This document shows positions 24,886 to 37,699 of a DNA stretch of 64,000 nt, in pieces. The stretch spans positions 62,984,581 through 63,048,580 of the forward strand of contig CP141140.1 of the NCBI GenBank assembly GCA_035235625.1, written 5' to 3'. Source of the DNA: Saururus chinensis. Lineage: Eukaryota > Streptophyta > Magnoliopsida > Piperales > Saururaceae. How positions within the stretch are numbered: the first letter of the stretch is position 1; each line of letters begins with the position of its first letter. The translations under genes were made by a program, and so were the position numbers. Under the pieces are notes generated by a model. That model was not told where the DNA came from and did not search any database. It was given only the letters and a program-made list of their open reading frames with translations.

Positions 24886-25179
24886 TAACTATATATGCAT
24901 CTTTTAGTAGTCTTCTATAAATATGTCACTATTATTAGCACATATGTACTTCTACCATATCATTAAAGTGTTCATATGTTTATATTATATGTATTTTTTA
25001 GTAGTTTTGTATGAACATGTCATTATTATTAGTACATATATATTATATATATGTGGCACCACAACTTTTTCTGTATACGCTAACCTTCTTTTGGTTGTAT
25101 GAAATATATTTATTATTTGATAACCTAAATTTTCTAAATCTTTATATTCACGTCTTACTTCAAGTGTCATCTTATAACC

Positions 25180-25663
25180 AGTGTTTTGAAAACTGGCCCG
25201 CCCATTGACCCGGAATGGTCGTCGAATTGGGTCAATTGGGTTCAATCGGGGGTCAACCCGGGTTGACCCAGTTTTGCTATATATTATATTAAATATAATA
25301 TTATGTATACAAAATCATTATGGCGCAGTGGGTTGTGTGCTTGAAACAGTTGCAACGTCAGGAGTTCCTATTTTGAAGTTTTAGTTATACAGTTGATAAA
25401 TATACATTACATAAAATTGTTGTGTTAAATGTTTAAACCAAAATTGTGGTAGTCAAGGGGGTTAGGTATTAGTAGCCCATTTAACAGACATAAAATTTTT
25501 TCTTCACTTTTATGTCATAGAGTAGTAAACCAGACTGACCCAAGACCCAGGTCAGCGGGTTGCCGGTTCAACCGGACGGGTCATCCTGACCCAGTGAACC
25601 GGATGAACCGGCCTAGTTTATTAACCGGGTTTGGTTGAACCCGGTCTAAGTTTTAAAACAGTA
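25180..25663. mobile_element. Small inverted-end DNA element (copy in unit 1)
   Basis: The left end AGTGTTTTGAAAACTGGCCC faces the right end CCGGTCTAAGTTTTAAAACA, an imperfect inverted pair. Inside, GGGTCAACCCGGGTTGACCC and CCGGTTCAACCGG palindromes accumulate at both sides. Flanks TTATAACC / TTATAACT could be a diverged 8-bp duplication, suggesting a hAT-like MITE. A box-A-like string (TGGCGCAGTGGG, 25321) lies inside but has no matching box B. Assignment is tentative. Confidence 0.45.
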
Positions 25664-26118
25664 TTTATAACTACCAAAAAGAAGTTAACTTCATTTGTGT
25701 ATATAATATATCATATATGAATGTATGTCATTTATTTCTATTATACATAAATAAAAATTAAAGTAAATATCACATATATAATATATGTATATTATGTCTT
25801 TTTAATAAAATAATTATTAAATATATATGATATATGCATCTTTTAGTAGTCTTCTATAAATATGTCACTATTATTAGCACATATGTACTTCTACCATATC
25901 ATTAAAGTGTTCATATGTTTATATTATATGTATTTTTTAGTAGTTTTGTATGAACATGTCATTATTATTAGCACATATATATTATATATATGTGGCACCA
26001 CAACTTTTTCTGTATACGCTAACCTTCTTTTGGTTGTATGAAATATATTTATTATTTGATAACCTAAATTTTCTAAATCTTTATATTCACGTCTTACTTC
26101 AAGTGTCATCTTATAACC

Positions 26119-26602
26119 AGTGTTTTGAAAACTGGCCCGCCCATTGACCCGGAATGGTCGTCGAATTGGGTCAATTGGGTTCAATCGGGGGTCAACCCGG
26201 GTTGACCCAGTTTTGCTATATATTATATTAAATATAATATTATGTATACAAAATCATTATGGCGCAGTGGGTTGTGTGCTTGAAACAGTTGCAACGTCAG
26301 GAGTTCCTATTTTGAAGTTTTAGTTATACAGTTGATAAATATACATTACATAAAATTGTTGTGTTAAATGTTTAAACCAAAATTGTGGTAGTCAAGGGGG
26401 TTAGGTATTAGTAGCCCATTTAACAGACATAAAATTTTTTCTTCACTTTTATGTCATAGAGTAGTAAACCAGACTGACCCAAGACCCAGGTCAGCGGGTT
26501 GCCGGTTCAACCGGACGGGTCATCCTGACCTAGTGAACCGGATGAACCGGCCTAGTTTATTAACCGGGTTTGGTTGAACCCGGTCTAAGTTTTAAAACAG
26601 TA
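26119..26602. mobile_element. Small inverted-end DNA element (copy in unit 2)
   Basis: This is the duplicate of the element at 25180-25663, moved with the 939-bp tandem duplication rather than by its own transposition. Confidence 0.45.
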
Positions 26603-26792
26603 TTTATAACTACCAAAAAGAAGTTAACTTCATTTGTGTATATAATATATCATATATGAATGTATGTCATTTATTTTTATTATACATAAATATAAATTTA
26701 AGTAAATATCATATATATATATATATAATATGTATATTATGTCTCTTTAATAAAATATTTACTATTAAATAATTTATGTCATGTGTAACATG

Positions 26793-27313
26793 TAAGGGTG
26801 TCAAGGAGCCAGGTCAAGTCTAAGTTTTAGTATAGTGGAACATAAAACTTAATGTCTTGTCATCTTGGACTCATCTCAAATAAATATAACTTACCCTAAT
26901 CTTATATAAAAAAAAAGACTCTATGAGTCAATGCTAATTTTTTTTATAAAATTATTGTAAATTTTAAATTTATAAGGATTTCAATAGTAGTCTCTATAGA
27001 AAATTTGAAAATACATATTTTAATTTATTTTATATGTAGAGATAGTAAATAATATTAGCATAACATATAACATATTGTTTGATACATAGTACAATCTATC
27101 ACATTTTTTTACTTAGTTGTACTATATATGTATATACTTTCTTAAATCTTATTGTTATAATATATCTAAATTTCAATAAATATCACATGTGGACATATGT
27201 GTATAATGTGTCTTTAAATGTTTACTTCTCAAAAATAAATATGATGTGTGATATAAGCCAATACTCAATACATAGACATTATATATTTATTAATAATATA
27301 TAAATTTATTATA

Positions 27314-27398
<85 letters not shown>

Positions 27399-27676
27399 TT
27401 ATTATATATATGTATATTTTATAAATGTCAATTGGAATTGATAATTGTGCATATGTATACATAAGTGTCAATATGTATGTATATATATATATATATAAAT
27501 TTCATTTGGGTTTGACTACTATTCGAGCCGAGTTGAGTCGAGCTAGGGTATGTTCGAATTCAACTAAAAAATATTCGAGTTCGACTCAAATTTGAACCGA
27601 GCCACTTTGAGTCAAGTTATATTCGAGTTAAGACATCTTTGCTCAACGAGTTATATTGTCTCATTAGCACCTCTAC
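26793..27676. repeat. AT-rich dispersed repeat with GTGC/TCAA-type inverted ends
   Basis: The left end AAGGGTGTCAAGGAGCC and right end CTCATTAGCACCTCT are imperfect inverted copies. The interior (26870-27080) matches 50760-50960, with shared GACTC-ATGAGTCAATGCTAA and ATTATTGTAAA blocks, and both copies contain a long TA array. It is non-coding and probably a non-autonomous DNA element. Confidence 0.45.
27319..27394. repeat. (TA)n microsatellite
   Basis: Uninterrupted TA dinucleotide run, followed by a repeat of the TAAATTTATTATATATATGT flank. The poly-Tyr/Ile frame across it is an artefact. Confidence 0.95.
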
Positions 27677-27959
27677 TACTATTAACACCATATTGGTTTT
27701 TTGATTCTAGAGTTTGTCTTCAGTTTCTTCTAGACAATTTCTTGCAAACACAACTTTGTCAAAAAAAATCAATTGTGATTGTCGTTTTTGAGAATTTTGA
27801 TTGTAACTATTGGATGGGCTTAATGTAATAGAAGAACAAAAGTACATTCCTTGTATTAATAATTTTAAATTTTCCATCGTCGATAAAACAAAACTAGATG
27901 GGCATTTTTTTGAAATTTTATATGTGGGGTACTGCCGTTCTGGGTGCCGTGAACCGGCC

Positions 27960-28445
27960 ATCCAATAACAAAAATATGCCGGCCGTCTTTTTGGGCTTTG
28001 AAGACATTGGGCCTCTTCAACTTCAACTGGACTAATTAATAGCTGTTCCACTTCTGTCAGTAAATCAGATAAACTGAGATTGTACTCTTATCGTAGGACC
28101 AACTAGGAAAAGGCCCATGGACTATCTTTTTGGGCCTTCAAGACATTAGTCATCTTTACCTCGGCTGAACTAACAAGAGTGTAATAGTTGCCCCGCTTCG
28201 ATCTGTATGAACATGACCATTTTATGTTTATATTTTTTTGTATACCTGTATGAACATGGCATCAGGTTCATTTCTAGTCCAATCCATCTCGTTGGCTAGG
28301 GCCACTCTTTGGAATAGGATAGGTCAAATAGTCTGCTGTCTGCCCATCGCTTCCAATTTCGATAGGCTTAACTCGGGAGATCAAATGAACAGTGAGTGTA
28401 CTCTCTATCCTACGACCAACTAGGAAAAGGCCCATGGGCCTAATC
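27960..28445 (+). repeat. Diverged direct repeats around CCAACTAGGAAAAGGCCCAT
   Basis: The 20-mer CCAACTAGGAAAAGGCCCAT occurs at about 28100 and 28418. TTTTTGGGC followed by AAGACATT occurs near 27990 and 28125. No gene is supported; the frame at 27707-28051 on the - strand has no known domain. Confidence 0.5.
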
Positions 28446-31127
28446 CCAATTGATTAGGCTCGGAGCGGCTGAATCTCCCCCAAATCCCCTCCAGCCTGGT
28501 GAACATTTGATTAGGTATTTCATGCCTGATCAGATCAGGGTGAGGGGCTTTCACCGGTGTCTCATGGGGGGTCAAAGAAGGGTGGGGGCATGGAAGGCTC
28601 GCACTCTAATTACTTCGCACTTTTGTAGTGGTTAAAACGAACGGCAGGAAGGTTGGTTAGTTAAAAGAGTTAAGTAAGTACGAATCTGTTCTAATTTCTA
28701 ATTAGGATGGGTAGTTAACCACGTCATCTTTTAGCCAGCCGATCTTTTTAACAAAGATAGTAGATATCCACCATTTTTATATATTTATTATCTGTGTATA
28801 AAGAGGTTGGGCTAACTAAAATGAGGGTGGAGAACTATTCATCTTTCTAATTAAGTTGGTTTATTAACCGAGAAATTATTGAGTACATGAACCATTGCAC
28901 AAGCTACGTTGTGCATAGCCTATTCATTGTCCAACACGTTAAATTTTTTTTTTTCGCCGGAAGCGCCGAGTAATTTTAAGTATTGACTTTAGTTTAAGTG
29001 TAAAAAAAGAATTGACCTATTTAAACCAACTCTTCCACTGGATACTTTTTCCCTATAAACTAGAATTAAAGACTCAACCGGCCATAATAAGGCCGGTCGT
29101 AGTTAGCATGCATGGTTGGACCTACTAGCTCGTCTGGTGAGGTTTTTAAAACATTGGTTTTGCAAAGTCAAAATAAGGTTTTAAAAACCTTTAGGTCAAG
29201 ATGGTTAAATTAAATTTAGAACCAACACTGATATAGGAAGTTTTTTTAATGTTCTTCCTAAACAATGAGCCCACAATAAGGAATGTACTTAGAACTTTTA
29301 ATATTTGAGATCGATGTTAAACACGCTAAAGCATATTAACATCAATATCACTAATACTAACATATCCTAGCATATGCATCGTTAATACTATAGATGAAAA
29401 CTCTGATATGTTTCATATACTCACTGTTAGTGAGAAGGGAGAATTAAAAATACTTCCCCATGCTTCATTTCAAATTGAAGCTTCTTACAAAAACAATGCT
29501 ACGTCGTGTGCCAATCAGGCTGCTTATGATTGGCACATGCATCTATACCCGTGGTCCCATGTAGTGGATTTGTACATTGATGACAAGCGGGCTGATCAAC
29601 AAGCATACCTTGCATTTCTTTGCTTACAAACTATGTGTATTTTTTACATACTTCCTCCCTCTTTTATTAATTATTTGGATTTAAAAAAATATATCCCATA
29701 CTGCTTGTTTTATTTTATATTACTTTTAATAAGTACATGAGTAGAAAGGTCATCACATTACCTTAAACTTCACCTTTTTTTTCTTCTAATGTGGACAACT
29801 GGTATATATTGATATTCTTAAGTCTTAATTTGCTATTTACATATTATAAGAATTACATAACTGTATCTCAAGAAAGATGAAGAGGAAAAGTTCAAAATGT
29901 ATTCCAGTGGCTTAACAAAGACTTGTATAATTGGGTGCCGTTAGGGGGCCGTAGGCGACCTAGGAGTGTTACAAAAATTGTCACTTCCGTTGACATTGGG
30001 GTCCCAAGTATACATATATGTAGTTCACTTGTCGATCAAGCTCCATAAACTAACTCCTGTACCAGTACTGTAATATAGAACATAATTTCATCCATCCATT
30101 CAAAAATTTTATTTTTTTTCATCTTTCTGGGGGGAGGAGCACAGACAGCCCTCATCTCCCTGGTTCTGCCCACCGGATTCACCTATTGAGGCAGATTCAG
30201 GGCACTCTTAGGTCGTACTTGTTAAATTGATAAACAAAACATGTTCATAATAAAATTAGTTAAGAAAGCACTCACTCCGTGTTGAATTGGCTGTCAACTG
30301 GATTAGCTGGTTCTTGCTAGCTACCACCTTAGTTATCTGCAGGTTTGCCTTCTGGACCTGATCATCATTGTAAGCAGAATTTTCTTGGCAACTGTAAAGT
30401 CCAACCTTTCAATTTACTAGGCCCAGGACTAGGGCCTGGAGGTCTTAGATAATCATATTTAATTTTTCTAAACACACCCAGTTCATAATTCATCATAGTG
30501 CGCATCGAAATCTACAGATTCTTCATGAGGACATTAACCGATTAGGTACTGGGAAGGAAAAACAAGACTATTGTTTGACTATAATCAGATATCTTATCCT
30601 CAACATGATTTTTTTTTTTTTAAAAAGGTAGGCGTACGGTCCTTGTGCGTGCATATATTTATGTGATTTTTTTGTAGCATGGTTAATATATGAGGGAAAT
30701 CGTTGATATACAAGTGAGAAAAGAAAGAAGATTGCACCCAAATGCTCCAGCGCAGCCATGTAGACCCCAGTTTAAAAGAGATAAACAAAAAGGAAAAGCA
30801 TTCTCTTAAGGCAAGAGAAGCAACTTTATAAAACTGAAGGGTCTCAACTTTTGGATGCATGAACACTTTAAGAATGTTGACATAAATTCATGGCCAAGTC
30901 TCACTTTCTTCAAAACTTTGCCTTCTTTTCCCACTTGAGTTGTTGGCATGATCCTTTTAGATCACCAGCTATGACCTGAGAAATGATCTTTGGATTCAGA
31001 CTGAAACATGATATCTTATCCATATTGTTACTCTTAGGTCTGAATGGAAGTTCAGAGCATTTATGGCCGAACTGGAGGGGGCAGAATCTCTGGGTGTTAT
31101 TTGTGTAAAGAGAATGTCCGTCTTTCC

Positions 31128-31187
31128 AGAAATAGAGATGAGATGACATGGCACTCTTTCTTCAGAAATAGAGATGAGATGACATGG
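31128..31187 (+). repeat. 36-bp tandem duplication
   Basis: AGAAATAGAGATGAGATGAC plus ATGG occurs at about 31129 and again at about 31165. GGAAGTTCAGAGCATTTAT also occurs twice nearby (about 31047 and 31185). Confidence 0.8.
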
Positions 31188-33896
31188 AAGTTCAGAGCAT
31201 TTATTTTTTCTATCTTTTTCATACCCTACTCGCTAGTAAAGCTCTCTAGAAGGAGAGATAACCTAATCTTGATATTTCCATGAGGGGAATTGTTTATTTG
31301 GACAAGACTTAAGTGGCCAGAACAAAGGTCAACCATTTTTCTTAGTAGATGGCTGGGTAACAATTTCTTCTTCAGTATTTATTTGTAGACCACTTGTATC
31401 GAAAGTCCTGACTAAAATACCATGCCAAATTAAGAAAGCCACACAATTTGAAAAATGAAAAATCGGATTCTCTCTCTGTCCATGAGCTATTGACCACGGA
31501 AAAACTGCTTCTGAATGCCAAAGAATAACTTAGGCTGGCTGAGGAAAAGGCTACAACTGACTGGAGAAGATTAGGTATGGGGAGAAATGAGAAGACCCCT
31601 ATGCATGGATTGCGTGTTCCATTTAAGTTACGAGTGAAGAAAATACATAGACCGGTTCAGTATTAGTATTGACTTGCAGTACTTTTCGCCATCGGATTTA
31701 CTATTTTTTTCTGCAAACGCAAGCTAAATTTCAATGAAAATAACTTCCAATGGACTCTCTTTACATGAACAAAGAAGTAGCAGTAGAAATGGTTGCACAT
31801 ATAGAAAATCATTTCGTACTGTTGTGATGAGACAGCGTGGTCCATCTGTCGTGGTGTTGATTAATGATCACAGTCTGTAGACACTAAATTTGACACTTCC
31901 TATAGGCTGATCTTGATAATGCAATGAAGGTAATCAAGCTTATATGTGACAAGCAATGCCAAAACTACTCACCTAACTATAAGGAACACGTACCGATAAA
32001 AAGAAAGGAAAAACTACGTGGAAGACGTCATGTTTGGCTTCAAACTCGTCAACAGAGTGAATAGAGTCATCGTAAAAACAGTAAGTGACTGAAAACCTTA
32101 TCTGCCTCCTCCATTTACGGAGCTGGAAGCTTACTGCTAAAAGAACAACATAATTTGATAATTACGGGAAGCACCATATTCGATATAAAGTATGGGGCAT
32201 TGACAAGTGACTTCTCTTATAGAGATGCCAAAACATTCTTTTAGAACCAACTGGTCATACCCATAAGCCAGTTTAAAGTTGTTTAATCCTCTCTACTTGT
32301 ACTAACTTCAATTTATTATGTGCAAGGACCCAATGAGAATTGTTGGTCTGTGCGATTAGCATAGGCGGCTTAGGGGCGAGCTGGACCATGGTGACAATCA
32401 TGAGGTAACTATTTATTAAATAACGACGCATGTATTTATAATAATAAAACACTTCCGAATCCAACAGAATACTATGGCGAACTTATTGAATTTGACAGAT
32501 AATTCTAACAAGAACGATCCATTTTCCTTAGCAAGAAAACTGGTTTTTAGTGGTCAAATTCAAACCCGTCCTTATTGATCGTTACAGCTCAAGCTTGAAT
32601 TGCTATGAACCAAATTTATCATTCAGCAAATGGCCATGAGATATGCTTACATTTGAGCTCTGACATTACAGGCAACAGAATTGTTTATGTGCTGATGTGA
32701 CATAGAAAATTTACCTTTAAGTGGTTAATGCAGAGAAAATCAACTGTAATTTAGAACTTTGTTTCTATCATTCCACAAAATTTTACTTCCCACTGAGTTC
32801 TTATCACACACTCAACATCGAGGCCTCCTCTGTGACTTCGAACATAAACTACTAACTTTCAGTAGGAAAAAAGAGGTGGAATTCGGCCGCCCATCGGACT
32901 TTTGAAGACCTTAATGGTTCTTCTCTTCTCTCTTTGGCTCACATGTTAATTAAATGGTCTTAGAGGATATTCTCAAGGTGTTATGTCTTCAAGTGGAAGT
33001 GGTAAACTTAAGTGGTGGTCGGACCAGTTGAGCATTTTTAGTAGGAGACCATGGCGAAACTGAAGTTGTACTCCACTATCCCTATATGGAGTGAATAGTT
33101 GCCACCAAATCCTTGCTATAATACAACTCAGGTCCAGCATATAGGCAAAACCCATTTGCATCTTAGCTAGTCGTTTCTAGAACTCAGATTAATTTCTCCT
33201 TAAGTTTCCAGGTTGGGAATGATGGGACCACCGACATGATTAACTCGCTAATAAAAGTTCATTAACATACATAATAGTTGAAGCAAAATAGTAATACCCA
33301 CCAAACAATCCTTTAAGAATTAATTCCCAGTTCACTAATTTCAACTTCAAAGCGTTCTTTTTCTTGGATGGATCTACGACTCAAGAGGGGGGAAGGTTTT
33401 CCCTGCACACCAGTAGATCTTCGTATGGAATTTTGTCTCATCATGAAAAGAAAGAAACTAAAGATGATTAGGATTTGACTTTGGATTCTCGCATGTAGAT
33501 GACTAGGGGAGTGTTCTTTGTGGCTGTGGATGGATTTTAGGGAAGGTCTGCCTGTACGTTAGTCAAACAAAAATTCCGGTTCAATTGTAGAAAAAACGTG
33601 GCCAACATGTACTTCAAGCTTTGTTGGCCGGGTGAGACTTTTGAGAGACATCGGAAAGCCCTGTCTTCAACCAGGTTTTTGCCGACGCCTATATGTCATC
33701 CGCACCTGACCGAAAAGCAGCCGGCCGGTTCTTATTCTTGTACTATTCTTCGGATCTGCACAAAAAATCTAATAGATGGCTAAAGGTGTCCCTATTCTAA
33801 GTGTGGGCGTGGCATGTGTGGAGTTATAATTCACAATGGCATTAATGTTAAAATTGCGAATAACATTTAATCAGCCATGCATGTCAAAACAATAGA

Positions 33897-33990
33897 TACT
33901 TCCTTCGTCTTAAATTAATAACTCTATTTAATTTTTCAAAATAAATTATAATTAACTTATTTTTAAAAATTAAATGGAGCCATGCGCGTA
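33897..33990. mobile_element. Stowaway-like MITE, 3' end lost
   Basis: TACTTCCTTCGTCTTAAATT and AATAACTCTATTTAATTTTT begin a family member. The right half reaches TTAAATGGAGCCATG and then stops matching, so the right terminus is missing. Confidence 0.55.
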
Positions 33991-35596
33991 ATTTTATAAT
34001 AATAAATACTATTCTATACAATTTTTTATGGGTGCGGATGTTTTTAGTTGACATGTTTTACATGCTTCATCCCTCATTTTTGTTTACTGGTACATTTTTT
34101 TTTGTATTTGTGGTTTTTGTAAGGTTTTGATGCATAACATGAAAACTAATATATATATAGGTTTAACCACTTTTTATTTTCAAATTAAAGGAGGAATTCA
34201 GAGATATCTAAATGCTTACATCCTAAATTCGTAATGGACATGAACTTTTTGCCACCCCATCTGCACCCTTTATATTGGTATTTATAAACCAAAACGAAAA
34301 GAGGCTAAATTCTCTAAACTCTCCAAATTTGATATGAAGAGGATATATACATTCATCAGTCATTGATGGTATAAAATGAAATCTTCATACAACTGTGTGC
34401 TGTTCAAATATGCAACACTACCACATGATTTCCATGAGATCCGTCATGTCATTTTTCAAGGACAAACATAGAGACAAATTTTCGATGAGTCTTTACTGCA
34501 TGTGTAGTAGCATGTTTATGACTTTTAGAAATCAAGAAAATGGCATTCAGCGAGAGGGCACGTAGAAAGGCAGTCATTGATCTTTTAAGTATATTTTTTT
34601 CCATTTTAATTTTCTAGCATAAGTCCAACTATGGTTGGCCTCCATGTGAGACGTAACATCATCTACAAGCTTAGGAAGAAAGGCAAGGCCTAATGGGCGA
34701 GGAAGACCGTGGTACTATCCCGTAACGAGAACGATGTCTAGCGTTAAAGACTCGAGGGGATGCTGCTTAAAAGACTTGATGACCTAAGCCCACCGCTGTC
34801 TTACGTGTGAATCACATTACCTCAGAAAAGTCGTTTTGGCGGAAGCCGGAAATTTGGATTAAATGGCGTCCAAGTTTCATTGACCTGGTACCAAAAAAAG
34901 AAGACCCAGCTTATTCTTCTTCTTTCACGACTTACTTCGACAGATATCATGTGCGTAGCATTTTCTTTTCCTTACCAAAAGCCTTTCTAATTTCCAAGCA
35001 AGATTCCTTTCGATCAGGGAATTCACTTACCTGTGTGCTTAATCCAATTTAGTAACATGTTTGCGACCTAGGATAATAGGATCGATGCATTTCGGACAAA
35101 AAGGCTTGTTAGGCTTCTATACATCGCCGCATGCGTTTTTCACGAACACGGTCATGGACAAAAATGCCAAATTTTCACCACATGTTGGCAGAATTCTCTA
35201 TCTCTCTCTCTCTATATATAACGCCATTGATATGTGTTGGCCATATATCGTCCCTGTAAGGAAAAAATATTCATAAAAGAATAATGTTTTTATGAAAGAT
35301 ATTAAGGAGGTAAAAAAATGTATTCACCTTCACCTTAATACTACCTCACAATATTCTCTTTCTCTTTGTTTTTTTTTTAATAAATACTTCACAATTCCGT
35401 TTGCCTTGCACTTTGGTTTGAAATGCATTTCCTCTTCCTCACTAAAACCTTAAAAAATGTTAGGTAGTCCATATGATGGATATATATACTATTCTCAGTA
35501 GGTATTGTAAACAAAATGATTGGATTAGGTAGTAAATATCCCGGGGTCGATTATACTACTTAGAAGAGTTTATTGCTGAAGGTATGTGTGTGGCTT

Positions 35597-35599
<3 letters not shown>

Positions 35600-35659
<60 letters not shown>
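35600..35659. repeat. (TA)n microsatellite
   Basis: About 60 bp of uninterrupted TA dinucleotide. Confidence 0.95.
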
Positions 35660-35662
<3 letters not shown>

Positions 35663-36884
35663 CACTCATCCTACAAGCCTTATTATTCTACATATAATTC
35701 CCCCTAAAGCTCTCAAAAACAATAGGAGACATGTCTAGCCTAACTGGCCTTAGTGACCAGAGCTATGTAACCATACTACATAGACATAGTATATAGAGAG
35801 CAACTTGCCATCTATATATAATTATTTTCTATATACTATGTTCAGTAGGAGTCTTATGTAACATGGTCACACATGTCCCGGAAAGCATTTTAAAAAATAG
35901 TATGTATACATGTATTAATTAGGAATAGAATACTTCAAGGGTTGTAGACATGGAATGAGGCCAACATCTTTGGAAATGGTGCCATTGACTTGGTGTAGAA
36001 TTACCACATTGCTCCTTGTAAGACAACAGAAGAATCACTTCAACCTAAGATGCCAATTGCGTGTCTAGTTTTCTGAAGGATAATACTCATTTGATCAACA
36101 ACTTTCAAGTATCTGAAAAAAAAACAAGAAGTATGAAAACAAGAATGAGTCTATGTGAATCCATTAATCCCCCCAGTAGCCTAATAACCCCGTAAACTCT
36201 CTTATAAATTTATGAATAAAATAGGGTACTGGGGTCCAGTTTTCTGAAGATCATCCGCGTCAGGATGCACTGGTATGGCACATAGGTATTGTCGAGAACT
36301 TTCAAATCAGTTGCTCAGGGTCAATGATCTAGGCTTGGACTTGTCCACACTTGTCCACTTGAGTGGCGCCTCTCCTCACCCAAGATCACATTGTCAACTG
36401 TACAGCTTTTCACACGCTTATGCGTTGAGTTACAAATAGTTCACAACAACTGTTTTTGTTTTTTGTTCTGTGCCAGTAGCCATTCCTTCATCTAACACAA
36501 GGTTGAGAGAGGAGAGATGTGCTAAGAGAAGAGAGTGACGTGCACCAGATAGTAATGAATTTGGCCTTCCAGCGAACATGCATGTTAATATGAAAGCTAG
36601 CTAAATTGGTTTTGAGATTCAATTGCCCAATATCTTTGATGTACAAGAAGAACCCCAAAAATATAGTTTCGGAAATTCTCATCCCCACTTTTGGAGAAGT
36701 GATTACAGTTTCAAGTTGCCAACGCGTTATTCCTTAATGTTTCTGAACTAGCTCCCCTTGATAGGAAGAAGGAAACAAATTAAGAAAGAACAGAACTAAG
36801 AAAGAGATTAAGACAGAAGAATTAGTTTTATTTCTCGAGGTCGGCAAGTTTATCAGATTGATCAGATCAAAAAGTGGGTACGGG

Positions 36885-37588
36885 TCACGTCCAGAGTTCC
36901 CAGGCAGTCCCTAGTGCGGCCGAGTCGTCAATGAAGATGCCGGTGGCGGCAGCGGCGGCATTCGAGATAAGTGTGCTGTTAGCAACGTAGTAGTTGTCAA
37001 CGTGATCGGGCGAAGGAGGAGGGGGAGGCGAAGCAAGAGAGCAAATGATGGCGATTAGGCTATCCTGCTGGCTCTTCATATTGATGAGCTCCGCCTGGGA
37101 CTTGGCCAGCTCAGCTTGAAGCTCGTTCACCTGCTTCTGCAGCTGGAAAATGGCCCCGGCGCAGCCGTACACCGGATCCCTGATCCGGGCATTCGCCTCG
37201 TACACCATGCTGCTCACCGCGTCGGCCCTCTGGCTTTCCGGCAGTTCCTGCAAAATCATAAACAAGCAAAACTCTCACCCAATCCTCATTTTGCAAGAGC
37301 TCGATCGCTAGATCAATCTCATTCAATAACTTTTCCATGCATCATTACCTGTAAGAACTTGATGATGTTGCTAGCCCCGAACACCCGGTGCGCCGTAGTG
37401 AACTTGAGCGGCTCGGTGGGCGGGAAGTAAGGCGCAAGCACACACTTCTCGACGCACCGCCTGCGAAGGATCTTGCAGGCGGCGCAGGGGCTAACGACTA
37501 CCGGAAGGGATGAAGGAGGAGGGGAAGAAGAAGGACAAGACGAATATGGAGAGCCAGTCGTTACGATGGTGGTGTCACTGCCCTCCAT
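36885..37588 (-). CDS. LOB-domain transcription factor, class I (LBD1/LBD11-like)
   Basis: Two exons, 37588-37349 and 37247-36885, with a 101-bp GT/AG intron in phase 0, give 200 aa. LBD proteins are plant-specific nuclear DNA-binding regulators of organ boundary, lateral organ and vascular development. The DNA-binding motif C-x2-C-x6-C-x3-C is intact (CAACKILRRRCVEKC, about residues 38-52). The GAS block (FGASNIIKFLQ) closes exon 1, where the family's conserved intron sits. The class I leucine-zipper-like L-x6-L-x3-L-x6-L is complete (LQKQVNELQAELAKSQAEL). The N-terminus is Ser/Pro-rich and the C-terminus has a Pro run, an Ala run and an acidic end. The core around LPESQRADAVSSMVYEANAR is closest, from memory, to LBD1 and LBD11, which act in cambium and secondary growth; this subgroup call is less sure than the family. 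No lesion is seen. Confidence 0.93.
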
Positions 37589-37685
37589 CTTTCTTCTTCT
37601 GTGAAGAAAGGAGATCGAGGAGTCTGATGATAAAAAAGACTCGAACTGGGACTGTGTCTCTCGAGCTTTAACAGGGAGGAAGCTC

Positions 37686-37697
37686 CATATATATAGC
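37686..37697 (-). promoter_or_regulatory. TATA box of the LBD gene
   Basis: CTATATATATGG reads on the - strand about 100 bp upstream of the LBD start codon, with purine/CT-rich leader sequence between. Spacing and sequence fit a plant core promoter. Confidence 0.6.
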
Positions 37698-37699
37698 AG

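Larger units (their letters stand above)
24892..26769 (+). repeat. 939-bp tandem duplication, two near-identical units
   Basis: Unit 1 spans about 24892-25830 and unit 2 about 25831-26769. Every landmark is offset by exactly 939 bp, with only a handful of differences over most of the length and more in the AT-rich last 90 bp. The high identity means a recent duplication or gene conversion. Each unit contains one copy of a small inverted-end element. Open frames in the two units are identical by duplication, not evidence of coding. Confidence 0.9.
28446..36880. other. Long gene-poor stretch
   Basis: No open frame here carries a domain I recognise (longest: 29408-29740 on +, 34807-35052 on +, 30600-30866 on -). 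I see no splice-linked coding pattern and no tRNA or rRNA. Separate entries cover a MITE, a short tandem duplication and a TA array inside it. The 3' part, near the LBD gene, may contain its downstream region. Confidence 0.5.

Noticed and set aside
25320-25380. tRNA-like box A (TGGCGCAGTGGG) in the 939-bp unit
   Set aside because: No box B at a proper distance and no cloverleaf; not called a tRNA or SINE.
24985-26184. Two identical 86-codon frames on the - strand
   Set aside because: They are identical because of the 939-bp tandem duplication and start in a small inverted-end element; no coding signature.
27265-27471. Poly-Tyr/Ile frames over TA arrays (also 50985-51251)
   Set aside because: Pure dinucleotide repeat translations.
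29408-29740. 110-codon frame on the + strand
   Set aside because: No recognised domain, no splice partners, and an AT-rich hydrophobic tail typical of chance frames.
34807-35276. Two adjacent frames on the + strand
   Set aside because: No domain and no consistent exon structure; probably chance.
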